A DNA stretch of 64,000 nt, taken from the NCBI RefSeq assembly GCF_030063445.1, contig NZ_JASITD010000019.1:24483-88482 (forward strand). The letters run 5' to 3'. A program made the translations under genes and the position numbers. The notes under the pieces were generated by a model, which worked only from the letters and a program-made list of their open reading frames with translations, searched no databases and was not told the DNA's origin. This DNA is from Hymenobacter sp. H14-R3 (GTDB lineage Bacteria > Bacteroidota > Bacteroidia > Cytophagales > Hymenobacteraceae). Shown here piece after piece: positions 6,912-14,917 of the stretch. Numbering within the stretch: position 1 is the first letter of the stretch; the number at the start of each line of letters is the position of its first letter.

Positions 6912-8807
6912 TCAAAACCGGCTCGTGAGGCCGAAATGGACCTTGGAATTTGACAGCGAGAAGCCAGTGTTCAGAAACTCCGAGCGGCCCACTGAATAAA
7001 CGAACTGAAACAGGCCCGCCGCCGTGCGGAAGCTCAGGCCCGCGCCCAGGCCGGTGGGCTTGTCGAGGGCGCGGCTGCTGAGCAGCACCGGGTCGTAGGC
7101 GCGCAGCAGGGCCTGGTCGGCGAAGATAAATACGTAGCCCTCGGGGCCGGTGAACTGGCGTAGCTCCACAGTACCCACACCGTAGGCGTTGGTGTAGAAC
7201 TGATTCTCGGTGAAGCCGCGCAGCGAGTTGAGGCCGCCCAGCCGAAACAGGTCGTTGAGGAAAAACTGCTGGTTGAACAGGCCCTCGCCGCGCGCCCGCA
7301 CCAACAGCACGCCCTGCCGGCCCAACGGCCAGTAGCGCTCGGCCCGCCCGCCAAAGCTGTACTGCGTCGAGCGCAGCGCCAAGCCCGCGTACAGCGCCTC
7401 GCTGATGGAGGCATTGCGGCGGATAATCTTGGTACCCACCCCGCCCTGCGCGCTCACAAACAGGCCCCGGTGCGGAAAGTAAATATCATCAAGGTTGGCC
7501 CGCGAGTAGCCAAAGCCGTACGACGTGTACTCCGAATCGACGTAGTCAGGCAGCTTGGTTTGCTTGCTCGCTTTGTCGTAGGCCAAACTATCGAACAGCA
7601 GGCGCGAGCTGCGCTGCTCGGCGTAAAAGGTGAGCCGGCCAGCCCGCGCCGTGGGGTAGCTCACCTGCACCCGCGGCCGGATGGTGAGAAACGCGTCGTT
7701 CTGCTTATACAAATTAAACGTGCCGCCCACCTCCAGCGGCGTACCGAAGATGTTGGGGTGCAGATAGTTGAAGTCGAACAGCTGCGACAGCGCATCGACC
7801 TTGCGCCACTGCAAGCCCACTTGCTTGCCCCCACCGCGCAGGTTGCGCAGGTTGATGGTGACATCGCCCGTAAACTGCACCCCGCTGGCCCCGTTGGCAT
7901 TGGGCAGCAGGCCCACAATGGCATCGAACTGGTTGGACGGCCGCTCATCGAGCAGCAGATACACCCGCGCTTGGTTGCGGGCAAAGCGCACCTCGGGCAC
8001 GGCGCGCAGGCGCACGTAGGGCAGCTGGCGCAGCAGGGCGGCGGCGGCATCTACGCGCTGCTGGCTGTAGGGCGTGCCGGGCGCAAGCTGCAGATACTTA
8101 GTGAGAAAGCGCTTCTTGGTTTTGCTGGTGCCCACTATTTGCAGCGAGTCGAAGTACACGGCCGGCCCGCGCTTGAGCACCACCCGGCCCGCAATGTCGC
8201 GGCCCGTGATGCGCAGCGAATCCAGGCCGATGGTGGCGAAGGGAAAGCCCTGGTTTTCGGCCTCCGTGAGCACGCGCTCTTGCAGGGCGGCCCAGTCGGC
8301 CGGGTGCCAGGGCGTGCGCCGAAAGAACTTTTCGCGGTAGCCGGCGCGGGTCAGCAGGCCATCGCCGAGGTTGCCGTTGTGCAGGTAGGCCCAGCGAAAT
8401 TGCTCGCCCACGTAGAGGCGCACCCGCACCGTGTCGCGGCCCCAGCGCATGTCGTCGGCCGAGGCCGTGAGGTAGGCGTCGGCCTGCAAGGCCAGCACCA
8501 GCTCGCGCACCGTGCGCAGCGCCGTGAGCGAGTCGGGCACCGTGGCGCGTGGGTGCAGGCGGCGCACGGTGGCCAGCCCAGCCGGCTCGGCTTCTATTTT
8601 GAGGAAGCGCGGGTGGCCCAGGCGGCGCGGCGCGGCGGGGGCCGTGGTGGGCGTGCCCACGGGCGGCAGCGGCGGCGAGGCCAGCCCCGGCGCGTTGGGC
8701 ACGGCCACGCCCGGCCCGGCGTCGGGCGTTTGGGCGCGTAGCGGCCCGGCGGCGAGGCTCAGGGCCAGCCAGCAGCTCCACAGAAATAAGGTAGCGAGTC
8801 GGGCCAT
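6912..8807 (-). CDS. BamA/TamA family outer-membrane barrel protein
   Basis: The 631-residue protein has a signal peptide (MARLATLFLWSCWLALSLAA...), POTRA-like segments to about residue 290 (for example TKKRFLTKYLQLAPGTPYS followed by QLPYVRL), and then a long beta-strand-rich C-terminal half. The barrel includes YFPHRGLFVSAQGGVG and RLGGLNSLRGFTENQF, which resembles the conserved R-G-F loop of Omp85 proteins, and ends in an aromatic residue (GLTSRF). Omp85 proteins insert or move proteins across the outer membrane. It is shorter than BamA, nearer TamA-like forms. Substrate unknown. Confidence 0.85.
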   Translation of the reverse strand: MARLATLFLWSCWLALSLAAGPLRAQTPDAGPGVAVPNAPGLASPPLPPVGTPTTAPAAPRRLGHPRFLKIEAEPAGLATVRRLHPRATVPDSLTALRTVRELVLALQADAYLTASADDMRWGRDTVRVRLYVGEQFRWAYLHNGNLGDGLLTRAGYREKFFRRTPWHPADWAALQERVLTEAENQGFPFATIGLDSLRITGRDIAGRVVLKRGPAVYFDSLQIVGTSKTKKRFLTKYLQLAPGTPYSQQRVDAAAALLRQLPYVRLRAVPEVRFARNQARVYLLLDERPSNQFDAIVGLLPNANGASGVQFTGDVTINLRNLRGGGKQVGLQWRKVDALSQLFDFNYLHPNIFGTPLEVGGTFNLYKQNDAFLTIRPRVQVSYPTARAGRLTFYAEQRSSRLLFDSLAYDKASKQTKLPDYVDSEYTSYGFGYSRANLDDIYFPHRGLFVSAQGGVGTKIIRRNASISEALYAGLALRSTQYSFGGRAERYWPLGRQGVLLVRARGEGLFNQQFFLNDLFRLGGLNSLRGFTENQFYTNAYGVGTVELRQFTGPEGYVFIFADQALLRAYDPVLLSSRALDKPTGLGAGLSFRTAAGLFQFVYSVGRSEFLNTGFSLSNSKVHFGLTSRF

Positions 8808-8877
8808 TGGTGGGAACGCAAACGCGCCGGGCGGTTTTTAATTTCAAGTGCCCGATTTTTGTGGGCGGCAGCGTGGA

Positions 8878-8936
8878 GGCGGCGAGTCCACGCGTGTCAT
8901 TACCCGAGCATTACCACGCGCGGACTCATAAAGTCC
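8878..8936. repeat. Inverted repeats with a GAGTCCACGC word
   Basis: Between the divergent BamA-like and hemW genes lie GGCGAGTCCACGCG and GCGCGGACTCATAAAGTCCACGCTACC, which can pair with each other. The same word family makes the hairpins at 24585-24613 and 63918-63936. Confidence 0.5.
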
Positions 8937-8977
8937 ACGCTACCATTCGCAAAAGTCGCGCTGTTATTCTATTCCTT

Positions 8978-10132
8978 ATGCCTGGCCTCTACCTCCACAT
9001 TCCGTTTTGCAAGCAGGCCTGCCACTACTGCGACTTCCACTTCAGCACCTCGCTGGGCCTGAAGGGGCAATTTGTGGAGGCGCTCATCCGGGAAATGGCC
9101 CTGCGCCGCACCTACCTCCCCGAACCCACCGCGCCACTCGAAACTATTTATTTCGGCGGCGGCACGCCCTCGCTGCTCACGGCGGCGGAGCTACGCCGCA
9201 TTTTTGAGGCAATCGCCTTGAATTTCAACGTATCGCCGCAGGCTGAAATTACGCTCGAAGCCAACCCCGACGACCTCAGCCCCGCCAAGCTGGCCGAGTT
9301 GGTGGCCTCGCCCATCAACCGCCTCAGCATCGGGCTGCAAAGCTTCCACGAGCCCCACCTGCGCCTCATGAACCGCGCCCACTCGGCCGCCGAGTCGGGG
9401 CAGGCGGTGCGGGCGGCGCAAGCGGCGGGCTTCGAGAATATTTCGGTGGACTTGATTTACGGCATTCCGGCCCCCAGCCACGCCGTTTGGGAGCAGGACC
9501 TGGCCCGGCTGTTTGAGCTAAACGTGCCGCACGTGTCGGCCTATGCCCTCACCATTGAGCCCGATACGGCCTTTGGCCGCCGCCTGCAAAAAGGCACTTT
9601 CGTGGCCCCGCCCGATGAGTTTGTTGCGCAGCAGTTTGAGCTGCTGCTCAGCCAGTTGCGCCTGAAGGGCTACGAGCAGTACGAAATCAGCAATTTCTGC
9701 CAGCCTGGCCGCGAGAGCCGCCACAACGCCAACTACTGGCGCGGCGTGCCCTACCTGGGCCTGGGCCCCAGCGCCCACTCCTTCGACGGCCGCAGCCGCC
9801 AGTACGCGGTGGCCAACAACCCGCAGTACGTGGCCGCCGTGCTGGAGCGCGGCGAAGTGCCTGCCACCGTGGAGCAGCTTTCGCCCCTCGACCAGGCCAA
9901 CGAGTACCTGCTCACCACCCTGCGCACCAGCCGCGGCTGCGACTTAGCTTATTTACGTAATGAGCTCAATATGAATTTATTAGCCGACAAGGCTGATTAT
10001 TTGCAAAGCTTGGTGGCCCAGAGCATGGCTACGCTGGAAAGCGACGTACTACGCCTTACCGACGCCGGCAAGCTGCTGGCCGACCACATTACCCTGGAGC
10101 TGTTTGCGGCCGCGCCGGCTGCCGCGGTGTAG
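8978..10132 (+). CDS. hemW: Radical SAM heme chaperone HemW
   Basis: The 384-residue protein opens with MPGLYLHIPFCKQACHYCDF. Its CxxxCxxC (C11, C15, C18) binds the 4Fe-4S cluster that cleaves S-adenosylmethionine. It continues with YFGGGTPSLL, ANPDDL, RLSIGLQSF and SVDLIYGIP, the usual HemN/HemW order. The short N-terminus and length near 380 point to HemW, which carries heme to haemoproteins, rather than coproporphyrinogen dehydrogenase HemN. Start 8978 places the Fe-S motif at the family position. A 138-residue gene follows 48 bases later. Confidence 0.9.
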   Translation: MPGLYLHIPFCKQACHYCDFHFSTSLGLKGQFVEALIREMALRRTYLPEPTAPLETIYFGGGTPSLLTAAELRRIFEAIALNFNVSPQAEITLEANPDDLSPAKLAELVASPINRLSIGLQSFHEPHLRLMNRAHSAAESGQAVRAAQAAGFENISVDLIYGIPAPSHAVWEQDLARLFELNVPHVSAYALTIEPDTAFGRRLQKGTFVAPPDEFVAQQFELLLSQLRLKGYEQYEISNFCQPGRESRHNANYWRGVPYLGLGPSAHSFDGRSRQYAVANNPQYVAAVLERGEVPATVEQLSPLDQANEYLLTTLRTSRGCDLAYLRNELNMNLLADKADYLQSLVAQSMATLESDVLRLTDAGKLLADHITLELFAAAPAAAV

Positions 10133-10180
10133 CTTGCGGAAACTACCCAGCCTTCTTTCCGCCCTTATTCCTCGTCGCCC

Positions 10181-10597
10181 ATGAAGCTTCTCAGCGATGC
10201 CCTGGTCAGCAACGACGACTTTTTCGTGGAGCAGGTCCACCTCACGGCCATCGTCTTCGACACGACCGATGACGTAACCATCTGGGCCACCACGTTTCGC
10301 GACGACGACGACCATTTTTTCCACCTCGGCCTGCCCTTCCACGACCTCGACACGCTGCTGCGCGTGGCCGGCGACCGCGCCGAAACCCTGGCCGAAGAAG
10401 TAGCTGATGCCCTGGCCACCACCGAGCAATGGCCCTGCCTGCTCGAATACACCACCGAGGACGCCCCGCCCATCTCCCTGCCCGGCGTAGCTCTCAAGCT
10501 CGCCGTCACCTTCCCAGCTGACACCGACGAGACCGACGACCCGCAGCCGCATAATATCTTTTATTTGGAGGGCATTTTTGCTAGGCTCAGCTCGTAA
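10181..10597 (+). CDS. Acidic hypothetical protein downstream of hemW
   Basis: The 138-residue protein is strongly acidic (FRDDDDHFFHLGLPFHDLDTL, DTDETDDPQ), with no signal peptide or membrane segment. It has alternating short strands and helices and ends IFYLEGIFARLSS. It lies 48 bases after hemW on the same strand and could be co-transcribed. No family recognised; a role with HemW cannot be read from the sequence. Confidence 0.65.
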   Translation: MKLLSDALVSNDDFFVEQVHLTAIVFDTTDDVTIWATTFRDDDDHFFHLGLPFHDLDTLLRVAGDRAETLAEEVADALATTEQWPCLLEYTTEDAPPISLPGVALKLAVTFPADTDETDDPQPHNIFYLEGIFARLSS

Positions 10598-10658
10598 AAC
10601 GTTGTTCTTTGCTCCGGTCCGACGGCGAAGCCGTCCGACCGGTTAACGGGCGCGCCGC

Positions 10659-10736
10659 CTGCGCCCGTCAACCAGGCATCACTGCCACGGCAACTACCTG
10701 CGCCCGTCACGCGGGCATCACTGCCACGGCAACCGC
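10659..10736. repeat. Two tandem 39-base repeats
   Basis: Units starting at 10659 and 10698 share CTGCGCCCGTCA and GGCATCACTGCCACGGCAAC with a few differences. Flanking them, 10611-10645 and 10813-10843 hold an inverted pair around TCCGGTCCGACGGC / CGGACCGGAGCG. The stretch 10598-10887 otherwise shows nothing that reads as a gene. Confidence 0.6.
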
Positions 10737-10887
10737 CTGCAGCGATTAGCGGAGCCTTACTTCCATAACAACCGCCCGCACTACTCACTTAGGTATCGTT
10801 CCCACGACAACTGGTCGGACGCCTCCGATATCGGACCGGAGCGAACACACCTTTTTGGATGTAAACTTTATATACAAGTTATTTAAA

Positions 10888-11562
10888 ATGCCAGGCGACG
10901 CAGCCACAACGTGGTACCTCATCCCTGGCCTCGGGGCCGATGAGCGGGTTTTCCGCCGCCTACGGCTCAGCGGCCCCGCCCAAGTGCTGCCCTGGCTACC
11001 GCACCAGTCGCCCACCGAGCCGCTGCCCCACTACGCCGCCCGCCTAGCCGAGCGCGTGCCGCTGGCGCAGCCCTGCTGGCTGGTGGGCGTATCCTTCGGC
11101 GGGCTGCTGGCGCAGGAAATTGGGCGGTTGCGGCCGTTGGCGCGGGTGGTACTTATTTCCAGCCTGGGCCGGCCGCACGACTTGCCACTCCTGTTGCGCC
11201 TGGTGGGAACCACTGGCCTGCACCACCTGCTGCCATTTGGCCTGCTCAGGTGGCTGCCCCGGGTGGCGCAGTGGTTTTTTGGGGCGCGGGGCGGCACCGA
11301 GTACCGCCTGCTGCGCCAGATACTGCGCGACACTGACCCGGGCTTTGCGCGCTGGGCCACCGCCCAGCTGCTGGGCTGGCGCGGGCCCGGCCTGCCCGGC
11401 GCCGTGCGCCTGCACGGCACCCACGACCGCCTACTGCCGGCCGGCCGGGCCCGCATCGACTACCCGGTGCCCGGCGCGGGGCACTTCCTCATCGTCAGCC
11501 ACGCCGCCCGGGTAAGTCAGGTACTGAACGAGCTGGCAGCCAGCGAAATAACACAGCACTAA
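10888..11562 (+). CDS. Alpha/beta hydrolase
   Basis: The 224-residue protein has an oxyanion-type LIPGLGADERVF near the N-terminus, nucleophile elbow GVSFGG (Ser), an acid in HGTHDRLLP, and a catalytic His in GAGHFLIV: the complete Ser-Asp-His triad of the fold. There is no signal peptide, so it is cytoplasmic. Substrate cannot be told; the short cap suggests a small esterase or lactonase. ATG 10888 is preferred; an in-frame TTG at 10855 would add eleven residues. Confidence 0.85.
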   Translation: MPGDAATTWYLIPGLGADERVFRRLRLSGPAQVLPWLPHQSPTEPLPHYAARLAERVPLAQPCWLVGVSFGGLLAQEIGRLRPLARVVLISSLGRPHDLPLLLRLVGTTGLHHLLPFGLLRWLPRVAQWFFGARGGTEYRLLRQILRDTDPGFARWATAQLLGWRGPGLPGAVRLHGTHDRLLPAGRARIDYPVPGAGHFLIVSHAARVSQVLNELAASEITQH

Positions 11563-11626
11563 GCGTATAATTTAGGCACTTGTACTCAGTAGCTTAGCCG
11601 TAATTATCAACCGCTAACTTATTACT

Positions 11627-12310
11627 GCACGGTACAGCGCTACTTCCTGAAACGGACTTTGCTAAGCAGCACGCTGCTGGCTAACGACGCGCTCTACGCC
11701 CAGTAGTCGGCACCCGATTCGGCCCAGCCCTCGCCTTGCCCCCTACCCTGCTGGGCAAGGTGGGCCCTCGCATCACGCGCCTGCGTTACTCGCACGATAA
11801 CCAGGCATGGCAGTTTCTACTACCGCTAGCAGTGGGGCCGAGTACCGCGAGGCCCCGCGCCTCAGCCTCTACACCCAGCTAGAGGCCGACTAGCTATGCC
11901 AGCGGCCAGCGGCCGGCGGCCGGCGGCCGGCGGCGCGGCGGCCAAAAAGGCGCCGTATCGGCCGCATCAGCGGCCCTGGGGGTGCGGTACTACTACGGCC
12001 GGGCGCACCAAGCGGTCACTATTTCCAGCCGCTACCTAGCGCTGGAAGGCAGCGCCGGCTGGGAACAGCTGACTACCAGCACTTCGCAAAATACCCGCCG
12101 CCGCGACTTCGTCGGCCGTGCTCGCGCCGACCGTGTATGCGCTTTGGGGCGTGCAGCACCGTCTGCGGCCTTGCGTACTATATGACCTCAACGCCGGGGC
12201 TGGCGTGCTGGCGCCCTCCTACTACAACCTAGAGCGGCCCAGCGGCAGCACCCACTGGAACGTGGGCGGGTAGGCGAATCTGCGGCTTTACTTAAGCCTG
12301 CAAACCAACT
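11627..12310 (+). pseudogene. Decayed gene, probably an outer-membrane or secreted protein
   Basis: Fragments of protein-like sequence are scattered over the + frames and broken by stops and frameshifts. 11629-11703 reads like a signal peptide ending ANDALYAQ and then TAG. 11825-11890 reads AEYREAPRLSLYTQLEAD and a stop. 11965-12110 reads LGVRYYYGRAHQAVTISSRY. 12130-12310 reads YDLNAGAGVLAPSYYN and THWNVGG, then TAG and NLRLYLSLQTN. The order (leader, body, final strand LRLYLSL) suggests one gene of about 220 codons for a small barrel protein. A GC-rich CGGC/GGCC run near 11905-11940 may mark the damage. Confidence 0.6.
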
Positions 12311-12322
12311 TACTACAACGAC

Positions 12323-12354
12323 AAAAGGGCTGCCCCGTGAGGAGCAGCCCTTTT
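12323..12354. terminator. Bidirectional terminator after rpmA
   Basis: AAAAGGGCTGC and GCAGCCCTTTT pair across a ten-base loop, with A- and T-runs on the two sides. It lies 18 bases beyond the rpmA stop on the minus strand, so it most likely ends the rplU-rpmA transcript. Confidence 0.85.
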
Positions 12355-12372
12355 GTATAAGCAAAGCGGCAA

Positions 12373-12648
12373 TTAAGCAGCAGCTACTTCCAAAGCGAAG
12401 GGTACTACCGATACGAACGAACGCTCGTCGCGGCCCTTGCGGAACAGGACTTTGCCATCAACCAACGCAAACAGCGTGTGGTCTTTACCAATGCCCACGT
12501 TGGTGCCGGGGTGGTGCTTGGTGCCGCGCTGACGCACGATGATGTTGCCAGCGATGAGCGACTGACCACCGAAGATTTTTACGCCGAGGCGCTTCGAATG
12601 CGATTCACGGCCGTTGTTTGACGAGCCGACGCCTTTTTTGTGTGCCAT
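12373..12648 (-). CDS. rpmA: 50S ribosomal protein L27
   Basis: The 91-residue protein has the L27 signature: MAHKKGVGSSNNGRESHSK, LGVKIFGGQ, and IIVRQRGTKHHPGTNVGIGKDHTLFAL. L27 sits near the peptidyl-transferase centre and its N-terminus reaches toward the tRNA ends. It is second in a two-gene unit after rplU, the normal order. No N-terminal cleavage extension of the Firmicutes type is present. Confidence 0.98.
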   Translation of the reverse strand: MAHKKGVGSSNNGRESHSKRLGVKIFGGQSLIAGNIIVRQRGTKHHPGTNVGIGKDHTLFALVDGKVLFRKGRDERSFVSVVPFALEVAAA

Positions 12649-12651
12649 TTT

Positions 12652-12760
12652 AGTTAGCTGATAGCTATTAGCTGGTAGCTGATAGCTTTTTGAAAAAGAT
12701 ATAAACTCTAGAATTAAGGCAAAAAGCTAACAGCTAATTGCTGCCAGCTAACAGCTCAAA
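12652..12760. repeat. Palindromic TAGCTG-word repeats between rplU and rpmA
   Basis: Words such as TTAGCTGATAGCTATTAGCTGGTAG on the left and AAAGCTAACAGCTAATTGC on the right form inverted arms around an AT-rich centre (GATATAAACTCTAGAATTAA). The same vocabulary occurs at 3487-3556 and 33473-33570. Placed inside the rplU-rpmA unit, the folded RNA could tune L27 expression; that is inference. Confidence 0.7.
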
Positions 12761-12761
12761 A

Positions 12762-13067
12762 CTAGCCGATGCTATCAATCATTACTTTGGTGAACTGCTG
12801 GCGGTGGCCATTCAGTTTCTTGTAGCCCTTACGACGCTTCTTCTTGAACACCAACACTTTGTCACCTTGTACGTGAGCCATGATGGTGCCTTTGATGGCG
12901 ACGTTCAGCTCGGGGGTGCCGATGCTGAGGGTGCCGTTGTCATCGGTCATTAGGGCATTACCTAACGCTACCGAATCACCGACATTGCCGGCTAGACGTT
13001 GGGCGTATACAAATCTATTAGCCTCAACCTTAGTCTGTTGGCCGGCGATGTTAACAATGGCGTACAT
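12762..13067 (-). CDS. rplU: 50S ribosomal protein L21
   Basis: The 101-residue protein begins MYAIVNIAGQQTKVEANRF and contains KGTIMAHVQGDKVLVFKKKRRKGY followed by KLNGHRQQFTKV, the canonical L21 sequence. L21 binds 23S rRNA. It is the first gene of the rplU-rpmA unit. Its upstream region, shared with divergent nrdB, holds the DnaA-box-like sites. Confidence 0.98.
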   Translation of the reverse strand: MYAIVNIAGQQTKVEANRFVYAQRLAGNVGDSVALGNALMTDDNGTLSIGTPELNVAIKGTIMAHVQGDKVLVFKKKRRKGYKKLNGHRQQFTKVMIDSIG

Positions 13068-13246
13068 TTTATTTCCGCTGGTGGTTTCTCAAAAGGGAAT
13101 GCAAAAGTACGGCATCTTTCTGGTAATACCAAACCTAAGTGGTTAATCATCATTAGTTCGCCAGAAACCGTGGTAGTTCAAGCACATTTTTGGAAGGCCC
13201 AGCTAAGTGCCTGAACGCAAGAATGCCACCGCCACAGTGCGCTTTA

Positions 13247-13286
13247 TGTGGACAACCTGCGTTATCCACAGCCAGAATGTGGATAA
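13247..13286. promoter_or_regulatory. Cluster of three DnaA-box-like sites
   Basis: TGTGGACAA (13247-13255), TTATCCACA (13262-13270) and TGTGGATAA (13278-13286) lie within 40 bases. The second equals the DnaA consensus and the third is its exact inverse; the first differs at one base. They sit in the 439-base region between divergent rplU and nrdB, followed by a moderately AT-rich stretch (TTATAAATCC, TCTATTATTTTC). They may regulate nrdB, as DnaA does for nrdAB in E. coli, or be part of an origin. Confidence 0.65.
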
Positions 13287-13354
13287 CTACTTATAAATCC
13301 GTCCTTTCACTCTATTATTTTCATCCGCTGCTTAGCATAAGCCCGCCAGCGCGT

Positions 13355-13385
13355 AAAAAGCGTGGTTGGGCAAACCGCGCTTTTT
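13355..13385. terminator. GC hairpin with A/T flanks upstream of nrdB
   Basis: AAAAAGCGTGGTT and AACCGCGCTTTTT form a near-perfect stem around a short loop, the shape of a rho-independent terminator. No + strand gene ends just before it. It overlaps the -33 element of the likely nrdB promoter, so it may instead shield nrdB from read-through or work as a regulatory element. Confidence 0.5.
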
Positions 13386-13411
13386 GCTTGGCAGCGGCCC
13401 GGCTATCTTTG
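13384..13411 (+). promoter_or_regulatory. Likely nrdB promoter, Bacteroidota type
   Basis: TTG (13384-13386), a 17-base spacer and TATCTTTG (13404-13411) match the Bacteroidota sigma-ABfr consensus TTG / TAnnTTTG. The nrdB start is 95 bases downstream, and the DnaA-box-like cluster is about 100 bases upstream. Confidence 0.65.
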
Positions 13412-13506
13412 AAAAACGGCCGGGCCAAGGCCGAACAAGCATTCCGCCGCCGCGGTTAGCTTCCCAGTTAGCACATCACGTTTCTCACGAAACTCAACGT
13501 TTTTCT

Positions 13507-14466
13507 ATGGAGCCCTTACTCGCCGAAAACCCCAACCGATTCGTCCTTTTTCCCATTCAAAACCCGGAGGTTTGGGACTTTTACAAGAAGGCGGAAGCCT
13601 CGTTCTGGACGGCCGAAGAAATCGACCTTTCGCAGGACCAGAAAGACTGGAACGGCCTGAACGACAATGAGCGCCATTTTATCAAGCACGTGCTGGCCTT
13701 CTTCGCGGCCAGCGACGGCATTGTGAATGAGAACCTGGCCATCAACTTCATGCAGGAAGTGCAGATGCCCGAGGCGCGCTGCTTCTACGGCTTCCAGATT
13801 ATGATGGAAAACATTCACAGTGAGACCTATTCGCTGCTGATTGACACTTACATCAAAGACCCCAAGGAGAAGGATTACCTCTTCAACGCCCTCGAAACTG
13901 TGCCGGCCGTGCAGCGCAAGGGCCAGTGGGCGCTAAAATGGATTAATTCGGAAAATTTCGCCGAGCGTCTCATTGCCTTCGCGGCCGTGGAAGGCATTTT
14001 CTTCTCGGGCTCGTTCTGCTCCATTTTCTGGCTGAAGAAGCGGGGCCTAATGCCCGGCCTAACCTTCTCGAACGAGCTGATTTCGCGCGATGAAGGGCTG
14101 CATTGCGACTTTGCGTGCCTGCTCTACAGCTACCTCGAAAACAAGCTGCCCGAGGAGCGCGTGCAGGCTATTATTGCCGATGCCGTCACCATTGAGCAGG
14201 AATTTGTGACCGAGGCGCTCCCCGTGAGCCTCATCGGGATGAACTCCAAGACGATGAGCCAGTACATTGAGTTTGTAGCCGACCGCCTGCTGGTGTCGCT
14301 GGGCTGCGCCAAGATTTACAATACGTCGAACCCCTTCGACTTCATGGAAATGATTTCGGTGCAGGGCAAAACCAACTTCTTCGAGAAGCGGGTGGCTGAG
14401 TACCAGAAGGCCGGCGTAATGACCGAGCGCGCCGATAACATGTTCTCGCTCGACGAGGACTTTTAA
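13507..14466 (+). CDS. nrdB: Ribonucleotide reductase class I, beta subunit
   Basis: The 319-residue protein has the R2 fold signatures: DWNGLNDNERHFIKHVLAFF, an iron-ligand Glu in the EVQMPEARCFYGFQIMMENIHSE region with a radical-forming Tyr, and IEGIFFSGSFCSIFWLKKRG-like later helices with EGLHCDFACLLY. The C-terminus MFSLDEDF is the tail that docks on NrdA. It makes and holds the tyrosyl radical for reducing ribonucleotides. Start 13507 (MEPLLAENPNRF) follows the promoter at 13384-13411. nrdA lies 1.8 kb downstream on the same strand, not adjacent. Confidence 0.97.
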   Translation: MEPLLAENPNRFVLFPIQNPEVWDFYKKAEASFWTAEEIDLSQDQKDWNGLNDNERHFIKHVLAFFAASDGIVNENLAINFMQEVQMPEARCFYGFQIMMENIHSETYSLLIDTYIKDPKEKDYLFNALETVPAVQRKGQWALKWINSENFAERLIAFAAVEGIFFSGSFCSIFWLKKRGLMPGLTFSNELISRDEGLHCDFACLLYSYLENKLPEERVQAIIADAVTIEQEFVTEALPVSLIGMNSKTMSQYIEFVADRLLVSLGCAKIYNTSNPFDFMEMISVQGKTNFFEKRVAEYQKAGVMTERADNMFSLDEDF

Positions 14467-14503
14467 GGCAGTAAATCTGGTAGTTATAAGGCAGCGTTAT
14501 TTT

Positions 14504-14596
14504 CGCCTGTCATGCTGAGCTTGCGAAGCATCCTAGCGCGTCCGAACGATTTGTTCTGGCGCGCTAGGATGCTTCGCAAGCTCAGCATGACAGGCG
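14504..14596. repeat. Perfect REP palindrome, 37-base arms
   Basis: Arms 14504-14540 and 14560-14596 are exact inverse copies with core GTCATGCTGAGCTTGCGAAG and GCATCCTAGCGCG, loop 19 bases. It lies 37 bases after the nrdB stop and 19 before the dead GIY-YIG gene. Members of the same family are at 14918-15219, 26022-26130 and 61198-61289. Confidence 0.9.
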
Positions 14597-14615
14597 TTTT
14601 TGATGACATTCTATT

Positions 14616-14897
14616 ATGGCTTACTACGTGTACATCACCACCAACCCAGCCAAAACGGTGCTGTATATCGGCGTGACGGGTAGCCTGCCCCGCCGCCTGG
14701 GTCAGCACTATGACAACCGAGGTACTGACGACACGTTTGCCGGGCGCTATTTCTGCTATAACCTGCTCTAAACTGAGCAGTTTGCGGACGTGAAAGCTTC
14801 TATCAATAGGGAAAAGGAGCTGAAGGGCTGAACGCGGGCGAAGAAAGAGGCGCTGATTGCGACTGCGAATCCAGATTGGGAGTTTTTGTTACTTTGA
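14616..14897 (+). pseudogene. GIY-YIG nuclease family gene, two in-frame stops
   Basis: One continuous frame of 94 codons encodes a small GIY-YIG protein. It has MAYYVYITTNPAKTVLYIGV (the Y-V-Y and Y-I-G strands), RRLGQHY with the expected Arg, and later EQFADVKASINREKELKG with the Glu region, ending NPDWEFLLL and a TGA. It is interrupted by TAA after YNLL and by TGA after KELKG where homologues have Trp (TGG to TGA). No frameshift is seen, so the damage is two point changes. GIY-YIG proteins cut DNA. It sits between REP elements on both sides. Confidence 0.85.
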
Positions 14898-14917
14898 ACT
14901 ACCTGTATCATAAGCGC

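Noticed and set aside
7470..8741. 423-codon open frame on the + strand opposite the BamA-like gene
   Set aside because: Its sequence is Gln/Arg/Gly-rich without fold pattern, and the minus strand has a clear signal peptide and Omp85 features. It is a high-GC antisense frame.
12652..12760. TAGCT repeats as a CRISPR array
   Set aside because: The units are short, unequal and inverted, with no spacers and no cas genes.
13247..13286. Calling this oriC outright
   Set aside because: Only three boxes, no long AT-rich unwinding element and no dnaA gene nearby; kept as a regulatory candidate only.
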